DNA of 64,000 nt, from contig LLCB01000051.1 of assembly GCA_001414345.1 (NCBI GenBank), positions 124,001 to 188,000 on the forward strand. The letters are read 5' to 3'. The position numbers were made by a program, and so were the translations under genes. Positions 1 through 12,650 of the stretch are shown piece after piece. This DNA is from Hymenoscyphus infarciens. Taxonomy: Eukaryota > Ascomycota > Leotiomycetes > Helotiales > Helotiaceae. Positions within the stretch are counted from its first letter, which is position 1, and each line of letters starts with the position of its first letter. Below the pieces are notes generated by a model. The model did not search any database, was not told the origin of the DNA, and saw nothing but the letters and a program-made list of their open reading frames with translations.

Positions 1-1830
1 ATATAAGCTATTTAGAATAGTAGACTATTTTATCTCTCTCTCTTAAAAAGAACTTATTCTTATATTTAGAGCTAATTTTAAATATAATTATTATAGTACG
101 AAAGATATATAACTATAGAAAAGATATATAGAAGTGTGTTTAGTAGAATAAAGTATATAAATACTAGACTTTAATATAGAAGATAAGACTAAATTAGACC
201 ATTTCTAATTAGAAGAGAGTAGATAGCTATATATAAGAGATTAGATAGTATTTAAAAATCTAAAACCTAAAGTCTAAAACCTTTCTAAATTAGATAATAT
301 AAAATAATAATAGCTAAAAACTAATATAAGTACTAAAACCTTATATATATAGTAAGTAAATTCGGCTCTTTAAGATCGCTAGCTATTATAATAAACTAGT
401 AGTATTAGTCGTAGTAAGATTAATAATATTTAGTAATACTACTACTTATAATCTATTTATTTATTAGTTAGAAAGTTAGAGAGTAGAGAGAGAGAAGAGA
501 CTAGAAGAGTTTTTTATTATTAGCGAGAATAGTTATTTCTTAGAAATTTAGTAATTATTTATAAATATAAAGTACTTAACTACTTAAGTAGTACTCTAAG
601 TAGTTTATATAAAGTATAAATATAAATAGACTACTATTTAAGTAATATTTTCTAGCTCTATAATAAGAGTTAAAATAAGACTTAGAAAATAGTCTAGAAA
701 ATCGCTAAATATCTAGAAAGTACTCTAATACTTAGTTTACTATTTATATTTCTTAGCTAAAGTACTCTAAAACTATTTAAGTAGTACTTAAAGTAGTCTA
801 AGTAGAGTAGAGTAGAGTAGTAGCTACTACTCTACTCTATATTATTTATTTCTTATATTAGTAATTATAATATTAAGAAAAAAGAGAGAGAGATAATTTA
901 GAAAAGATTCTAAGTCTTATTCTTATTACTAGAGCTATCTTCTATTATTAGTAATATTTTATTAAACTGTTTTAAGAGAGAGATTAAAAGAGAGAGTCTT
1001 TTTTATTTATTATAAAGACTTTTTTAAAGAATTGTTTTTTTAAACTTATTTTAAAGTTTTTATTTTATTTTTATAACTTAAAGTTAATAAATATAGAACT
1101 AGATAGTAAATACTTAGCTCTTTTAATCTATCTAATATTATTATATCGAGATTACTAGTAAAGATTTAATATTTACTATACTAGAATAAAACCTAGACTT
1201 TTTTAAAGCTATACTATTTATATCTATCTATTCTTACTTTATTACTCTTACTAGTATAGTTTTACTACTTCTACTTCTTATATTATACTAAAGTTAAAAG
1301 AGAGAAAGCTATAGAGAAATAACTTAACTTTTTTACCTAGAATTACTTTTCTAATAGAGTTAAGTAAAGTATATAGAGTTATACTAAGAGATATCTACTT
1401 ACTTTGCTATATCTCTACTTTTTAATCTTATAATACTTAATTAGTATAATAAGAAGAATACGTTATAAGAGTACGTAGATAATATCTTTTTAGCTCTCTA
1501 TATATCTCACGTATATATATATTAGTAACTCCGGTGTAAAACTAAGTAAGATAATACTAAGACTAGTATATCTTACTAATAAGAACGAATACTAGAATAG
1601 TACCTTCTTAGAATAGAACTAATAGAACACGTCGGATATTCGTTATATATCTCACTTTTATACGCTAGTATACGTGGGGTATATAGAGCTAAAGATATAA
1701 TAGTAGAAATATAATAGTAAGAATATTAGTAGAATAATTAAGAGAGAGCGAGGTAGTAAGAGAGAATGAAAAGTATACTAAGTAGATAGTAATATAGAGG
1801 AGATAGAGCTCTAGTTTTTTGCTCTAAAGA
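1..1830. repeat. RIP-degraded AT-rich block, left end
   Basis: The block is dominated by TA-rich sequence. Several 60-base lines contain no CA or TG dinucleotide at all (for example 1-120 and 241-420), while a few CG dinucleotides survive. This is the expected outcome of repeat-induced point mutation, which turns CpA into TpA on either strand. No reading frame longer than a few dozen codons survives. The block is presumably an old transposable element, but I cannot name the family. Confidence 0.8.
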
Positions 1831-3030
1831 GTAACACTTTTATAATTTACAATCACCGCTTATAATTACGTCGTTTTGTATATTTAGAATACCGTAAGAC
1901 CTTGATAGTTATATAGATATCTATAAATCTTATATCGGTTAGACAGGCTTTTCGACGTCAGTCATGGCTGAGGTATAGACTCTAGCAAACAACGAGCTCA
2001 CACTTGAGGTCGAGGTAGGAATTTGAAGTTGAGAACCAGCTTTTACCGTGTTAGTGGGAAGAAATTTAGAATGTGGAAAAACAGCTCTTTAGAGAGGAGA
2101 GAGGGAATTACAAACACTTTTGGAGAGTAGAGGAAAGAGTGGTTTGCTTACTGTCGATTCTGGGGTTGTTGTCGAATTCTTACTGTTCGTTTATTTCTGT
2201 TGTCTTACTCTAGGTGTGGTTGAACTGAACTAGGGGTGGGGGGAGGCCGATTTGAGATCGTACCTAGATATATAGTCGAGGAAAATAGAATTTGAATAGT
2301 TGGAGAAAGACACATGTATACTGCGTGTCCATTTGACCTTGTGTTGGCCTTCTGGGGAATGGGGGGAGGTTCTTTTGTAGCTTGGTGTTGGGTGTTGATA
2401 GGGTTTGTGAAGAGAAGGAGTAGGTGAAGTGTTCGTTGTTGATGAGACTATATATCAAATCACTGAAAGGAGAGTTATTTGCGTGGATTGAACGCTCTTC
2501 AACACCTCTTCTAGTCTTACAGAATAAGCTACTAGGCCCAAATTTGGTCTTTTGTATTTTCAGTCACTTGCCTTTCTTTTTCTTAGGTCTTGTGTTAGTA
2601 TACTTTTTTGTTTCTTTTGAGCAAATGGTGAGAATAAAACTTCAAGTCCTTTCTTATATTTTTAGAGGGTATGTAGCTATGGGAGAAGAGATTAGGGGAG
2701 TTAGTGTCGATTTGAGAAGTGTTGTTGGTTTCTCAGCTTTCGTTCGACCTATCAAATTCTTTGAATCAAGAAGCGATAGGAGAAGGCGGGGTCAGATATG
2801 AGGGCTAGCAAAACGAGGAGAGTGGTAGAAAGAGGATCGTGCTGTGAGATTAGAGGACTTCCAAGATCACCATCGTGACAGGCTACGGTTTTGCTTGCAA
2901 ATAGTAGTAGAGGAATTTTTTTATTAAAGAGAGAGGCTTTTATTCTAGAGGCGGATTGACAGTATAGGACCTTGGTGTGAAACCTGGCGTTGCTAAGCCC
3001 GCTAAGCCTAATCAGCAAATCACTCGCTTA
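1831..3030. other. Short island of normal composition, no convincing gene
   Basis: Composition returns to roughly 40-45% GC with normal CA and TG frequencies, bounded sharply by AT-rich sequence on both sides. Two open stretches (2424-2801 plus, 2752-3018 minus) lack an ATG start, recognisable domains or splice signals. I read this as a non-repetitive spacer that escaped RIP between two repeats, not as a gene. Confidence 0.5.
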
Positions 3031-4314
3031 CTCTACTAAAAGAAGTATAGATAGCTCTAAATTAATAATATAGTTTTTAAAGTATCTAAGTATACTTTTA
3101 ACTATAACTATAGTTATAAACTATCTCTTTTTTATCTCTAAAAAGCTTTAAATTAATTAATATATCTTTTATATTTATTTTTATAAATATAAAGATTATA
3201 TAAAACTAGAAATAAGCTAAATTATACTCTTAGAGTTTCTAATAAGTCTACTCTTTATTCTATACTATTTACCTCTCTCTACTATTCTTCTAAAAGCTTT
3301 AAAATACTCTAATAATATATACTAATTACTTTTTAATATATAAGATTTAATTATAAGTCTTATATAAATATTAGAATAGAACGTATTTTATAAATAACCT
3401 CTCTACTACTAATAATCTATATTCTACTAAGTACTTATAGTATATACTCTAGAGAGTCTTATAAGCTTAATATATATATAAGAAATATTCTAATATATAT
3501 ATATAGTTATATAATATTTTAAATTAATACTAATAAGATTTAAAGAGCTAATAGAAGAACTAAAAACTATTTCTACTACTATAACTACTATTTAATAGTT
3601 AATCTTATAATTTAAAAGTCTCTTACTTTTAAAGGATTTTACTTACTTTATTAGCTTATTATATCTATAAATATATAATTAAAAGAGAACGTTTTATAAG
3701 ATAATTATAATTATAAGTAAGCTTTCTTAGAGATATATTTAGTAAAGCGTAAGTCTCTTAGTAATATAAGTAAAGCCTCTTAATTTAAAAGCTTTTTAAC
3801 TAATTCTTTATAGCTTATTATATCTAATACTTTTAATTATCTTATAAAAGATTATTATAATATAATACTCTAAGATTAATTTAGCTTTATCTTTTAAATT
3901 AAAATATTATTAGATATAAAGAAAAAATCTAAAACTTAATTAACTTTCTAGAATAATAGTCTTATTTAAGGTCTAGATATATAATAAGAATCTAGAAGAT
4001 ATAAAAGTATAGATACTATATATAATAGAGTATTATATAAGATAGTATTTTAATACTTTTATTACTTTTAATACTAGTACTTTATAATAATACCTAGAAT
4101 ACGTTTAATAGTCTCTTAATCTTAGAGGCTTTTTCCTTTCTATATACTTTATAAGTAATATAAAAAGTAATCTAATTTAATACTAATTAAAAAGCTAATC
4201 TTTTATTTAAAAGAAAATACTTAATTTAAGAGATTTATAAATAAAAAGAGATTAATTAAAGTACTTTAATAAGTATATATATAAGTAAATAATAGATTTA
4301 CTTTTAAATTAAGC

Positions 4315-4573
4315 GACTTTTATACTTATTTAGTAGAGAATACTAATATTAAATACTCTAGCTAGTAATATATATAAAAGTATTTAAGCTAGTAGAGATA
4401 TAAATAAAGAAGAGATAGTCTCTTAGTTTAAGAGACTTTTATAGTTATTTAGTAGATAATACTAATATTAGATACTCTAGCTAGTATTATATATATATAT
4501 ATATATATATAATATAAAAGTATTCTAGCTAGTAGAGCTATAAGTAAATAAGAGATAGTCTTTTAATTTTAGA
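4315..4573. repeat. Two-unit tandem repeat with TA microsatellite
   Basis: Two consecutive units begin with GACTTTTATA (4315-4433, 119 bp; 4434-4573, 140 bp) and share the order: AGTAGA, ATACTAATATTA, ATACTCTAGCTAGTA, AAAAGTATT, CTAGTAGAG, AGAGATAGTC. The second unit is longer because of a TA microsatellite near 4491-4512. A third, more degraded unit may precede them. Confidence 0.6.
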
Positions 4574-4903
4574 GACTTTTAAGAGACTCTTACTAAGCTT
4601 ACTTACGCCTCGTATACTTATATATCTAATTATAAGTATTAAGCTCTTTTCTAGTATATTTAGAGTATATATATAATAATATATATAAGTACTTTTAAAG
4701 TATATATAAAAGAGACGTAGCTAAGAAAGCTACTTAGATTAGTTAATAGTTTAAACCCTAGGTGTATTATAAAAGTAGACTAATAACTATCTACTCTAGA
4801 AGCTCTTCTTATGTATTATATAGTAAAAATACTATAGATGCTTATATTAATAGAAAGAGAGCTTCTAATCTACTAGTTAATAGTTCTAGAAATAGTATAA
4901 ATA

Positions 4904-5269
4904 TATAATAGTATACCGTCCTATATAGCCGAGATTATATAGTATATATCGTATATATAAGGTTTTAGTAGTTATTGTTTTATATTATCTAATTTAGAAA
5001 GGTTACGTATATCTATACGTTTATCTAGACTTTCAGACGTACTTCGTAGAGTTTAGGCTTTTATATTAGCTAACGTATATTGTTATTCGGTTTCGTATCT
5101 CTTTTATATCGTCTGAAACCTCTTATATATAGTAGCTTACTCTTCTAGAGTTAGAAAAGGCTAGTTTAGTCTTTTCTTCTATATTAGAGCCTAGTATTTA
5201 TATATATTATTCTATTAAACGTACTTCTATATATCTCTTCTATAGTTATATATATTTTATACTATTATA
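4904..5269 (+). repeat. 5' LTR of retrotransposon copy 1
   Basis: The 366-bp repeat begins TATAATAGTATACCGTC, a RIP-altered form of the TGTAACAG start seen in the best preserved LTR (18342), and ends ACTATTATA. It contains a TATA-like CTTATATATAG segment. It carries about 55 bp (around 5010-5055) that both LTRs of copy 2 lack. Confidence 0.85.
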
Positions 5270-7519
5270 TAAAAAGGCTAAACTCTTCTTCGCTAGTAAT
5301 AGTATAAATAATATCTCTTTCGAGCTTTTTATTACTTCTTTTGTTTTAAATTCAGAGTCGATAATATATCTATTTTACTTTAGACTAGAATCGGACTAGA
5401 AGAAGAATATTCTTAAATAGCTAGGTAATTAGAGACTATCTAGATAGCTAGTGATACTAGGGTTTAGTATCTATATAGATAGCTAGTAAAAATCGCATTA
5501 TAGATATATTAAGAGATTAGAATACGCTAAGTATTCTTAAGAGTTCTAATAACCCTAGATTCGGTGAATAAGTCGATATAGTTATTATAAAAGCTTCTGA
5601 ATCTAATCTTACTCTTCTCTCTTAAATTAATAGTATTATATTGAATTTTCGAGAGACTTTAAGTCTCTCTAAACTAGTTCTACTACGAGGCGTCGAGCGA
5701 TAAACCTCTTCTAAGAACACCTCTCTTTCTAAAAGACATCTCTTATTTGAACTCTCTCTAATTCTTGCTTATACTTCTAAGAATAAAAAGTCGTGAAATA
5801 ATAAGAGCTTAGCTCTCTAAAGTGACTTTTTAAATATAGACGATATATAGACGAGATAGTAGTATATAAAGGATAAAATAATTAGTTAGACGAGATAGAT
5901 ATAATTATAAGTAAACACTAAAGTCGAAGTTAAAAACACTCTACCTCTGAACTCTTACTAATCTAACTCTCTTTTAAACCTTCGTTCGAACTCTTCTTTA
6001 CTTTTAAAGCTCTAATTTAGACCTCTTTTACTTAAGAGACACCGCTGCCTCTGATGCCTTCCTACTACTTCTCTTGAATTAGATACGAATTAGTTGAAAT
6101 ACGCTTTCTATTAAGACGAAACTTAGAAGCGAGCTCTTAACTAAGTTATTAATATCTTTAATCCTAACTAAATATTATCTAACTCTACTCTAAACTTCTC
6201 TTAAACCTCTACTAGTAAACATTCGAAAGACTATAGTTATAGACTAAGTCCTAGCTAGTATAAAGGTTAAAAAGTTAAAAGAGATAGAAGTAGAATTAGA
6301 AGAAAATTACGCTAAAGAAACGTTTACTTTTTAAGTATAGCTATACTTAAAGAGAATAGTAATAGTTCTTTTATATATAGAATAAGATTACACCTTAGCT
6401 CTGAAACCCGTCTACTATACTTAAGAGACGCTAGAATTATAACTTTACTAAAATAGTAAACGATCTTTTAGTTATAGATAAGGAGTAAAACTAAAGCACT
6501 ATAGTTTAGAATACCTCTCTATCTAGCTCCGAACTCCTTATAATCTAATAGTAACACTTTTTCTAAAATCAGAAGATAATTATAAATAAGCTCTTAAGTA
6601 CTCTAATTTATACCTGAATTACTAAAGAGAATAAGATAGCCTATAGGCCTAAGTAATATAGTTTTATATAACTAGATATCTAAACTTAGATACTACTATA
6701 TCTATAACTATCTCTTTATTATTCTAAACTTTAAATAATAGTTTTAACTTTAATAACTTTAGTAATAACTCTTTTATTTTAACTAGCTAAAACTCTACTA
6801 ACTCTAGTATAGAGTCTTATAGTCTTTACTTTTATACTTTCTTTTACTTCTAGCTAGGCTAGAAGTTCTTTTTCTATTTAAATTCGAATTAGATATAAAT
6901 TAGTACACTTTTAAAGTAAGCTCTTAACTAAGTTATTACTACTAATCTTAACTAAACAACCTCTAATTCTACTCTAAATTCGCCTCTAACTATTCTAAAC
7001 TTTTTCAGACCTATACTCTTTTTTTTAAATTCTTTGAATTAGATACGAATTAGTATACTCTTAAAGTAAACTCTTAGCTAAGATATTACTATTACCTATA
7101 ACGTTATCTCTCGATGTTTACCTCTAACTCTACTCTAAATTTATCTTTAAGTTTATTTTAAACTTTTTCTGATTTTTACTTTAAACTTTTTCTAATCTAC
7201 TAAACAGATTAGACTATACTCTTTTAGTAAACGCTTACTTTAATATTAAAGGATTAGAAACGAAGTCTCTATTATATAAGTATCTATGAATTAGATTAGT
7301 TACGATTTAGAACTTAAAATCGATATCTTAATATCTCACTTATAATAAATTTCAATAATAAATAAAGTATCTACGAACTAGGTTAGCTATAATTCAGATC
7401 TTAACTTTCTCGCTTATAATAAATATAATAAATGTTATAACACTTATAATATCCTGATTTAACTCTAAATAATAAGAGATAGATAGACTTAAGAATAAGT
7501 CTTTTTTAAGAGAGAGAGA

Positions 7520-7885
7520 TATAATAGTATACTATTCTATATAGCTAAGATTATATAGTATATACTATATATATAAGGTTTTAGTAGTTATTGTTTTATA
7601 TTATCTAATTTAGGAAGGTTATATACGTCTATACGTCTGTCTAGACTTTCGGACGTACTTCGTAGAGTTCGGGCTTTTATATTAGCTAACGTATATTATT
7701 ATTCGGTTTCGTATCTCTTTTATATCGTCTAAAACCTCTTATATATAGCAGCCTACTCTCCTAGAGTTAGAAAAGGCTAGTTTAGCCTTTTCTTCTATAT
7801 TAGAGCCTAGTATTTATATATGTTATTCTACTAAACGCACTTCTATATATCTCTTCTATAGTTATATATATTTCGTACTATTATA
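7520..7885 (+). repeat. 3' LTR of retrotransposon copy 1
   Basis: A 366-bp repeat of the same length as the 5' LTR, ending ACTATTATA and directly followed by the target duplication AAATA at 7886. Compared with 4904-5269 it differs mainly by transitions, showing independent RIP of the two LTRs. Confidence 0.85.
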
Positions 7886-10573
7886 AAATAGAATATTAGA
7901 TATTTAAGAGATATAATAAAATAGGAGACTTTTTTAAATTAAGAGGCTTTATTAATACTTTAAAAGTTAAATATAATATAGTACTCTCTTTTACTTTATA
8001 CTTTATAGATAAAGTAATTAGTATTTAAATAATTAATATATCTATTTATCTTTTAATTTAAAGCTCTTTTAGAGACGTAGTAGTAATAGAGAGCTATTAC
8101 TAGCTCTAAGATATTAGTAATTAGAGTATATAAGTAGCTTTCTATAGATTATATATATATATATTACTTTAGATCGCGATAGTATTACTAAAAAGAGTCT
8201 AATTTAGATTATTTTAAGTATATTAGATAAAAAATCTTAAGAGAGAATAGAAAGAGAGGTTTCTACTTCTCTCTTTCTTATTTATTAATTTTAAAAATAT
8301 ATTCTTTTTGCTTTTTTAGAGAGAGGAAAATTTAATAAAATATCTCTATATTTAATTTCTAAGACTTAATTAATAAGTATAAAAAGAGTAAGAGATAAAT
8401 TATAAGTTTTATAAATCTACTTATTAGAGTAAAAATAAGACGTTTAAAGCTACTAAGTAATAATAAAATCCTTTATATTAATAATATAGCCTACGACTAT
8501 AAGAGCTAGTAGTTATTAACTAATTTAAGAAAATATACTTTAGCTTAGTAGAGATATCTAGTTACTAATATAATTTTAGATATATTTTAAAATTCTAGAG
8601 AAAGTAGTTAATATCGATTCTTTATATACTATTAAAACTTATCTCTCTATAGTATTCTAAATATACTAAAAGCTAAAAATAACTAAATTATAAATCATAA
8701 AGATTATATATTTATAGTAAAAGTAGAATAAGAAAATCGTTATCTAAGTATCTTAAAAGAGATTATAAATCGTAAACTATTAATTTCTACTCTTATATAT
8801 ACTCTCTTACTCTAACTAGATATAAAAGAGAGTAAGTTAAGTTTCTATTATAAATTATATATTAGTATATAATAAGTAAGCCTAGGTAATACTTTAATAA
8901 GAGAAGTATATTAATAGCTTTTATAGTAAATAAAAGTTACTTAAACTAACTAAGTAACCTAGAGATTTTCTTTAGTTATAGTTATATAAAAACATTAATA
9001 GATCTTTTATATTAATTAATATATATAAGATAAGAGTATACTTTTTCTTAGTTATAATATCTATAAGATTAGAATTACTATTAATCTATATAATATTATG
9101 AATTTCTTATAACTTATTTACCTTTTAAGATATATTAGTATTAGATAATAATAATCTTATATACTAATAGACTTTAGATTTAAATCTTAGTTTATACTAG
9201 TTCTTTCTAATATTATCTAGAAGAGTTAATAATATTTATATAATTTCTAGAATCTTCTAGTAACTACTTTATAAGCTATAGAAGCTTCTAGTACTTATTC
9301 TCGAAGTATATATAGTCTTTTACTATTCTTATAATTAGAAAATAAGTTAATTTTAAGTCTTTTACTTATATTTATCTACTAAGTCTATAAAAACGTGATT
9401 TAATAATTACTTAATCTACTTTATACTAATCTAACTATATATTTTATAGTTTACTCTATAGTCTACTTTATATATTACTTTATATTTCTTATATATAACT
9501 ATTAGATTAGAAAAGTATTAGATACTATAGATTATAGAGAATTAACTAATTTATATAAATAGTCTAGATAAGTTTTTATATAATAATTAAAATAAGATAA
9601 TAAATAATATAATAATAAATAAGCGATATTATAGATCTAGTTAAGTTTTATTATAACTACGATTATTTTTTAAAAATTAAAAAAGTATTATTTATTTCTA
9701 GATATAAAAGTATTCTATAAAACTATAGAAATATTATATAACTTAGAAGAATACTCTATTATAATAGATTCTAGTAGATAATTAACTATTAATACTTTAG
9801 TATATGAGAAAGAACTTTAAATTATAGTTAATTCTAAAGTAATAAATAATTTTCTTTTATTTATAATAGCTTATAATAATATAAAACTAGAACTATAATA
9901 TAAAGATTAAGATTAAGAATTAAGAATTCGAAACTATATAAAGAATAGAGAATAAGTATAAAAGATATTAAGCTATAAGTAAGATCTACTAAGTAAAATT
10001 ATCTCTCTAAAACCTACTTACTAGCGAAGCTTAGATAAAATAGTAAGTTTTATTATATAGCTAAGAGACTTAATATTCTAATTACTAGTAGAGAAATAGT
10101 TCTATTTAAACTTAGTATTATAGATAGAATAGAGATTAACTAGCTTTCTATAGATATTATATTACGTATTATAATATTACTTTACTAAAACTCTTATAAA
10201 GTATATAGAATAAAAGCTAGTAAGAAACAAGATCGAAGCTAGTGAAATCTAAGGTTACGCGATAGTAGTAGCTAATATTAACTATCTTTAGATTATATTA
10301 AGATAACACGTTAAGATATACTTGCGTATTATAAGCTATTATGTCTAAAACCTGTATAAGTATTACATAATCAACGACTACATAGTATCCTGAGTCTTTT
10401 TCGATTCTAATGTAAATTAAGTTAATTGACTTTACGCGGAAATAGGAATGAGGCCGACGGGTTTGAGTGACATGAATTGAATAGAGTTATCGCGGCAGTC
10501 GTTCACACACTAAAGATGCTATTCTTCGACAGCATAAGGGACGATGGACAGGAGAGGAAGATTGTTTCCAACA

Positions 10574-11816
10574 TTAGGCATATTCTTCGCGTGTGAATCT
10601 GTGATCCGAATACTCGTGGCGATCATATTCAAAACATCCAGCGCAACAGTCCCAATCCCTACAGTCGAGACATTTGTGCCCGGCGCCGTGGAGGTTCTGG
10701 CGGCAAACATTACACCTTCCCGAGCGAATGTATGGTTTCCAAGCAGCAGCCCCATAGTTCGTGGTTGTCGTTCGCGGCTGGGGTTTGAATTTCTCTGGAC
10801 GCGTTTGCTGCTGATGAGGTCGCTCGTCGTTGATGCTTTCGATCAAATTGAGTCCGGTCAATGTACCTGGGCTATCTCCATACTTTTGGTCCCAGTTGTC
10901 CTCCACCGCTTTTCTCGTCTTTGTTCCTACAAAAGTCCCAGCCGTCGCAGCAGATGCCACAGTACTCACACCCCACACGACCGCCATGGGAGCAGCAAGC
11001 GGGGCGCAAAGTGTCACTCCCACGGCCGCCACCGCGAAGCCTCCAATGCAGCCTGCGATTCCACCACCTACAGCTGCTGTACCCCCGGCCGCCGTAGCCG
11101 TACCGACGGACCATATAGACTTTCTCCAATTACTCGAAGATTCCACAGCAATATTGCAGATCCTGTACAAGACGTCTTCTTGCATCTTGGGCATGTTGAC
11201 ATGGATGTACGGATTGCCAGTCTGGTGCAGCTCACCCTCAATCCGCAGAGGAAGCAGAGCATTGGAAATATGCAGCTCTCCCGGAACCAAGAGCAAATGC
11301 ACCGATGGCACTAGAATGTGCAGGAGGAATCCCTTCCCATACGCCTGTCGAAGTGCGTGCGTTCATGATCGCAATGTCTTCGAAAATACCACACAGATTC
11401 GGGAGTGGCTCCTTTTTGAGGATATTCTGGAAGGCGGCGTGCCACTCGGTACCCGGCGTATAAATGACAAAAAGGGTTGGGCGACTGTCGCTCTGGGCTT
11501 CATCTTGCTTCATGGTGACGAAGTCGTGGACATGGCGTGGAAACCAGTCGCGATGCTGATTGTGCTGGGAGTTTAGCGAATCTGCTCCTTTGGCGATGTC
11601 TTGCACGCTCTTTTGCAATTGACCACCTAGTTTCAGCAGCTCGTTCTCGGCACGTGTGCCGGAGATTGCTTTGATAACCGTTAATGTCCCTGACGCGGCG
11701 GTCGCGAATGACAGAGAATAAGCGAGTACACTTCCTGCCTGAAGCAGGCCGGAGACAGGATTGATCAGTTTCTTGAGCTGACCAACGGTCTCGATGGCCG
11801 AGGCAACCCCACCCAT
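10574..11816 (-). CDS. ZZ-type zinc finger protein with a reading-frame break
   Basis: A minus-strand gene of unknown role. It starts at the ATG at 11816 (protein begins MGGVASAIETVGQ). The N-terminal half includes TLFVIYTPGTEWHAAFQ and LPNLCGIFEDI. The C-terminal half has an Ala/Gly-rich hydrophobic stretch that may contact membrane, then a ZZ zinc finger with CNVC, CLDC and CAGC pairs and a closing HEYSDH. ZZ domains bind zinc and usually mediate protein or histone-tail binding. The two halves lie in different frames: 1243 nt leaves one extra base. One explanation is a 79-nt intron (11311-11389, GTATTT to TAG), but this removes a conserved-looking segment. The other is a +1 frameshift near 11345, after which the frame reads AYGKGFLLHILVPSVH. 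The gene diverges from the membrane-protein gene at 12651 and sits in an island between RIP blocks. Confidence 0.65.
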
Positions 11817-12084
11817 CTTGAAGACAATTCGAGCAATGCTTGAGGAGAAGCAGGTTGGAGAATAAAATCTAATCAAGGTTGCCTTCCAATCCACCTGGAG
11901 AGGCCTGTTATATATGTGCGGAGGTAGAAACAGATCTGTTGACTTGAACATCTTGCCCTGTGCAATGGAAGCCGCATGTTGCTTGAGGCTGCGCTCTTTG
12001 TTCTGCACCTCAGACCATGGCCAATACTCGTAAAGCCATGTTTGACAAGCTGAAAAGAGCGAGGCAAGCCATGGTAGCCATTAA

Positions 12085-12205
12085 TCCACCACCAAAGCGG
12101 AGGGATGCACCCGCCCGTCTCTCGTGAGGCTCGTTCTACACAAAAAGGAACGTCAAGCCACGCGCACTCTATATTGCCTTTGGCTAGGAGCTAGAGATGT
12201 CTGCT
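12085..12205. repeat. Diverged direct repeat in shared promoter region, copy 1
   Basis: This stretch matches 12395-12530 in the same orientation. Shared landmarks in order are GCGGA(A/G)GGATG, GCCCGTCTC, TGAGGCT(C/T)GTTCTAC, TCAAGC, CACTCTAT(A/C)TTGC and a final GAC/GAG-rich segment. Divergence includes small indels. The two copies lie between the divergent starts at 11816 and 12651. Confidence 0.6.
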
Positions 12206-12394
12206 GTCCTACTTTATGGGCTTGATCAAGACTTAGACAGTAGCGCGAGGGGAGTCTATGCAGGCCTGGTCTTTTCAGCCGCAAAAAAGCAAGCTATTGT
12301 AGCACCTTAAATAGACGTGCAGCACGGCTGATACAGGAGTGCTCTCATCGCTTAGCATTTGCAACCCATGAACATTTAAATCAATTAATTGTCC

Positions 12395-12530
12395 CGCCAC
12401 AATAGCGGAAGGATGTACGTGCCCGTCTCGGCTACTACTGTACTGTAGAATCATGAGGCTTGTTCTACGCAAATAGAAAGTTCAAGCTGCGCAGCACTCT
12501 ATCTTGCTTTTTCCCAGGGGCTTAGACTCT
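12395..12530. repeat. Diverged direct repeat in shared promoter region, copy 2
   Basis: The second copy of the segment at 12085-12205, about 310 bp downstream. It carries an insertion (around 12431-12450) absent from copy 1. It ends just upstream of the membrane-protein gene. Confidence 0.6.
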
Positions 12531-12650
12531 GTGACTTGAGGAAGAGGAGAAGTAAACCTAAAGAGCACGGTGTCTGTCCTCGATGACCGGTCCGCAATCA
12601 TTGCCCTGTCTTCAATCACGGCAGAGAATGAACCGCAAATCCTACACGAT

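Larger units (their letters stand above)
4904..7885 (+). mobile_element. LTR retrotransposon copy 1 (RIP-degraded, short, apparently non-coding)
   Basis: A 2982-bp element bounded by two 366-bp direct repeats (4904-5269 and 7520-7885) and flanked by the 5-bp target duplication AAATA (4899-4903 and 7886-7890). The LTR differences are nearly all C/T or G/A, as RIP produces. A purine-rich tract (about 7509-7519) precedes the 3' LTR and fixes the plus orientation. The internal region is only 2250 bp, too short for a usual gag-pol, and carries recurring motifs such as GATACGAATTAG. That fits a non-autonomous LARD/TRIM-like element, although RIP hides any former coding sequence. No primer-binding site could be identified. 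It is related to the copy at 15085-18652. Confidence 0.85.
3031..10240. repeat. RIP-degraded AT-rich block with nested LTR element
   Basis: This 7.2-kb block shows the same loss of CA and TG as the left end and has no usable reading frame. It contains a tandem repeat (4315-4573) and a complete LTR retrotransposon (4904-7885) inserted into older degraded sequence. The flanks 3031-4898 and 7891-10240 are probably older elements, since they are equally degraded, but no family can be named. Composition recovers gradually between 10200 and 10450. Confidence 0.75.

Noticed and set aside
2424..2801. 125-codon open frame in the left normal-composition island
   Set aside because: It lacks an ATG start and has no domain; it is more likely random sequence between two RIP-mutated repeats.
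5560..5570. TAACCCTAG motifs resembling telomere repeats (also near 15650)
   Set aside because: Single occurrences at equivalent positions in both LTR-element copies; there is no tandem TTAGGG array.
10544..11576. Long plus-strand open frames opposite the ZZ-finger gene
   Set aside because: They are antisense shadows of the minus-strand coding sequence, which carries the zinc-finger motif and an ATG start.
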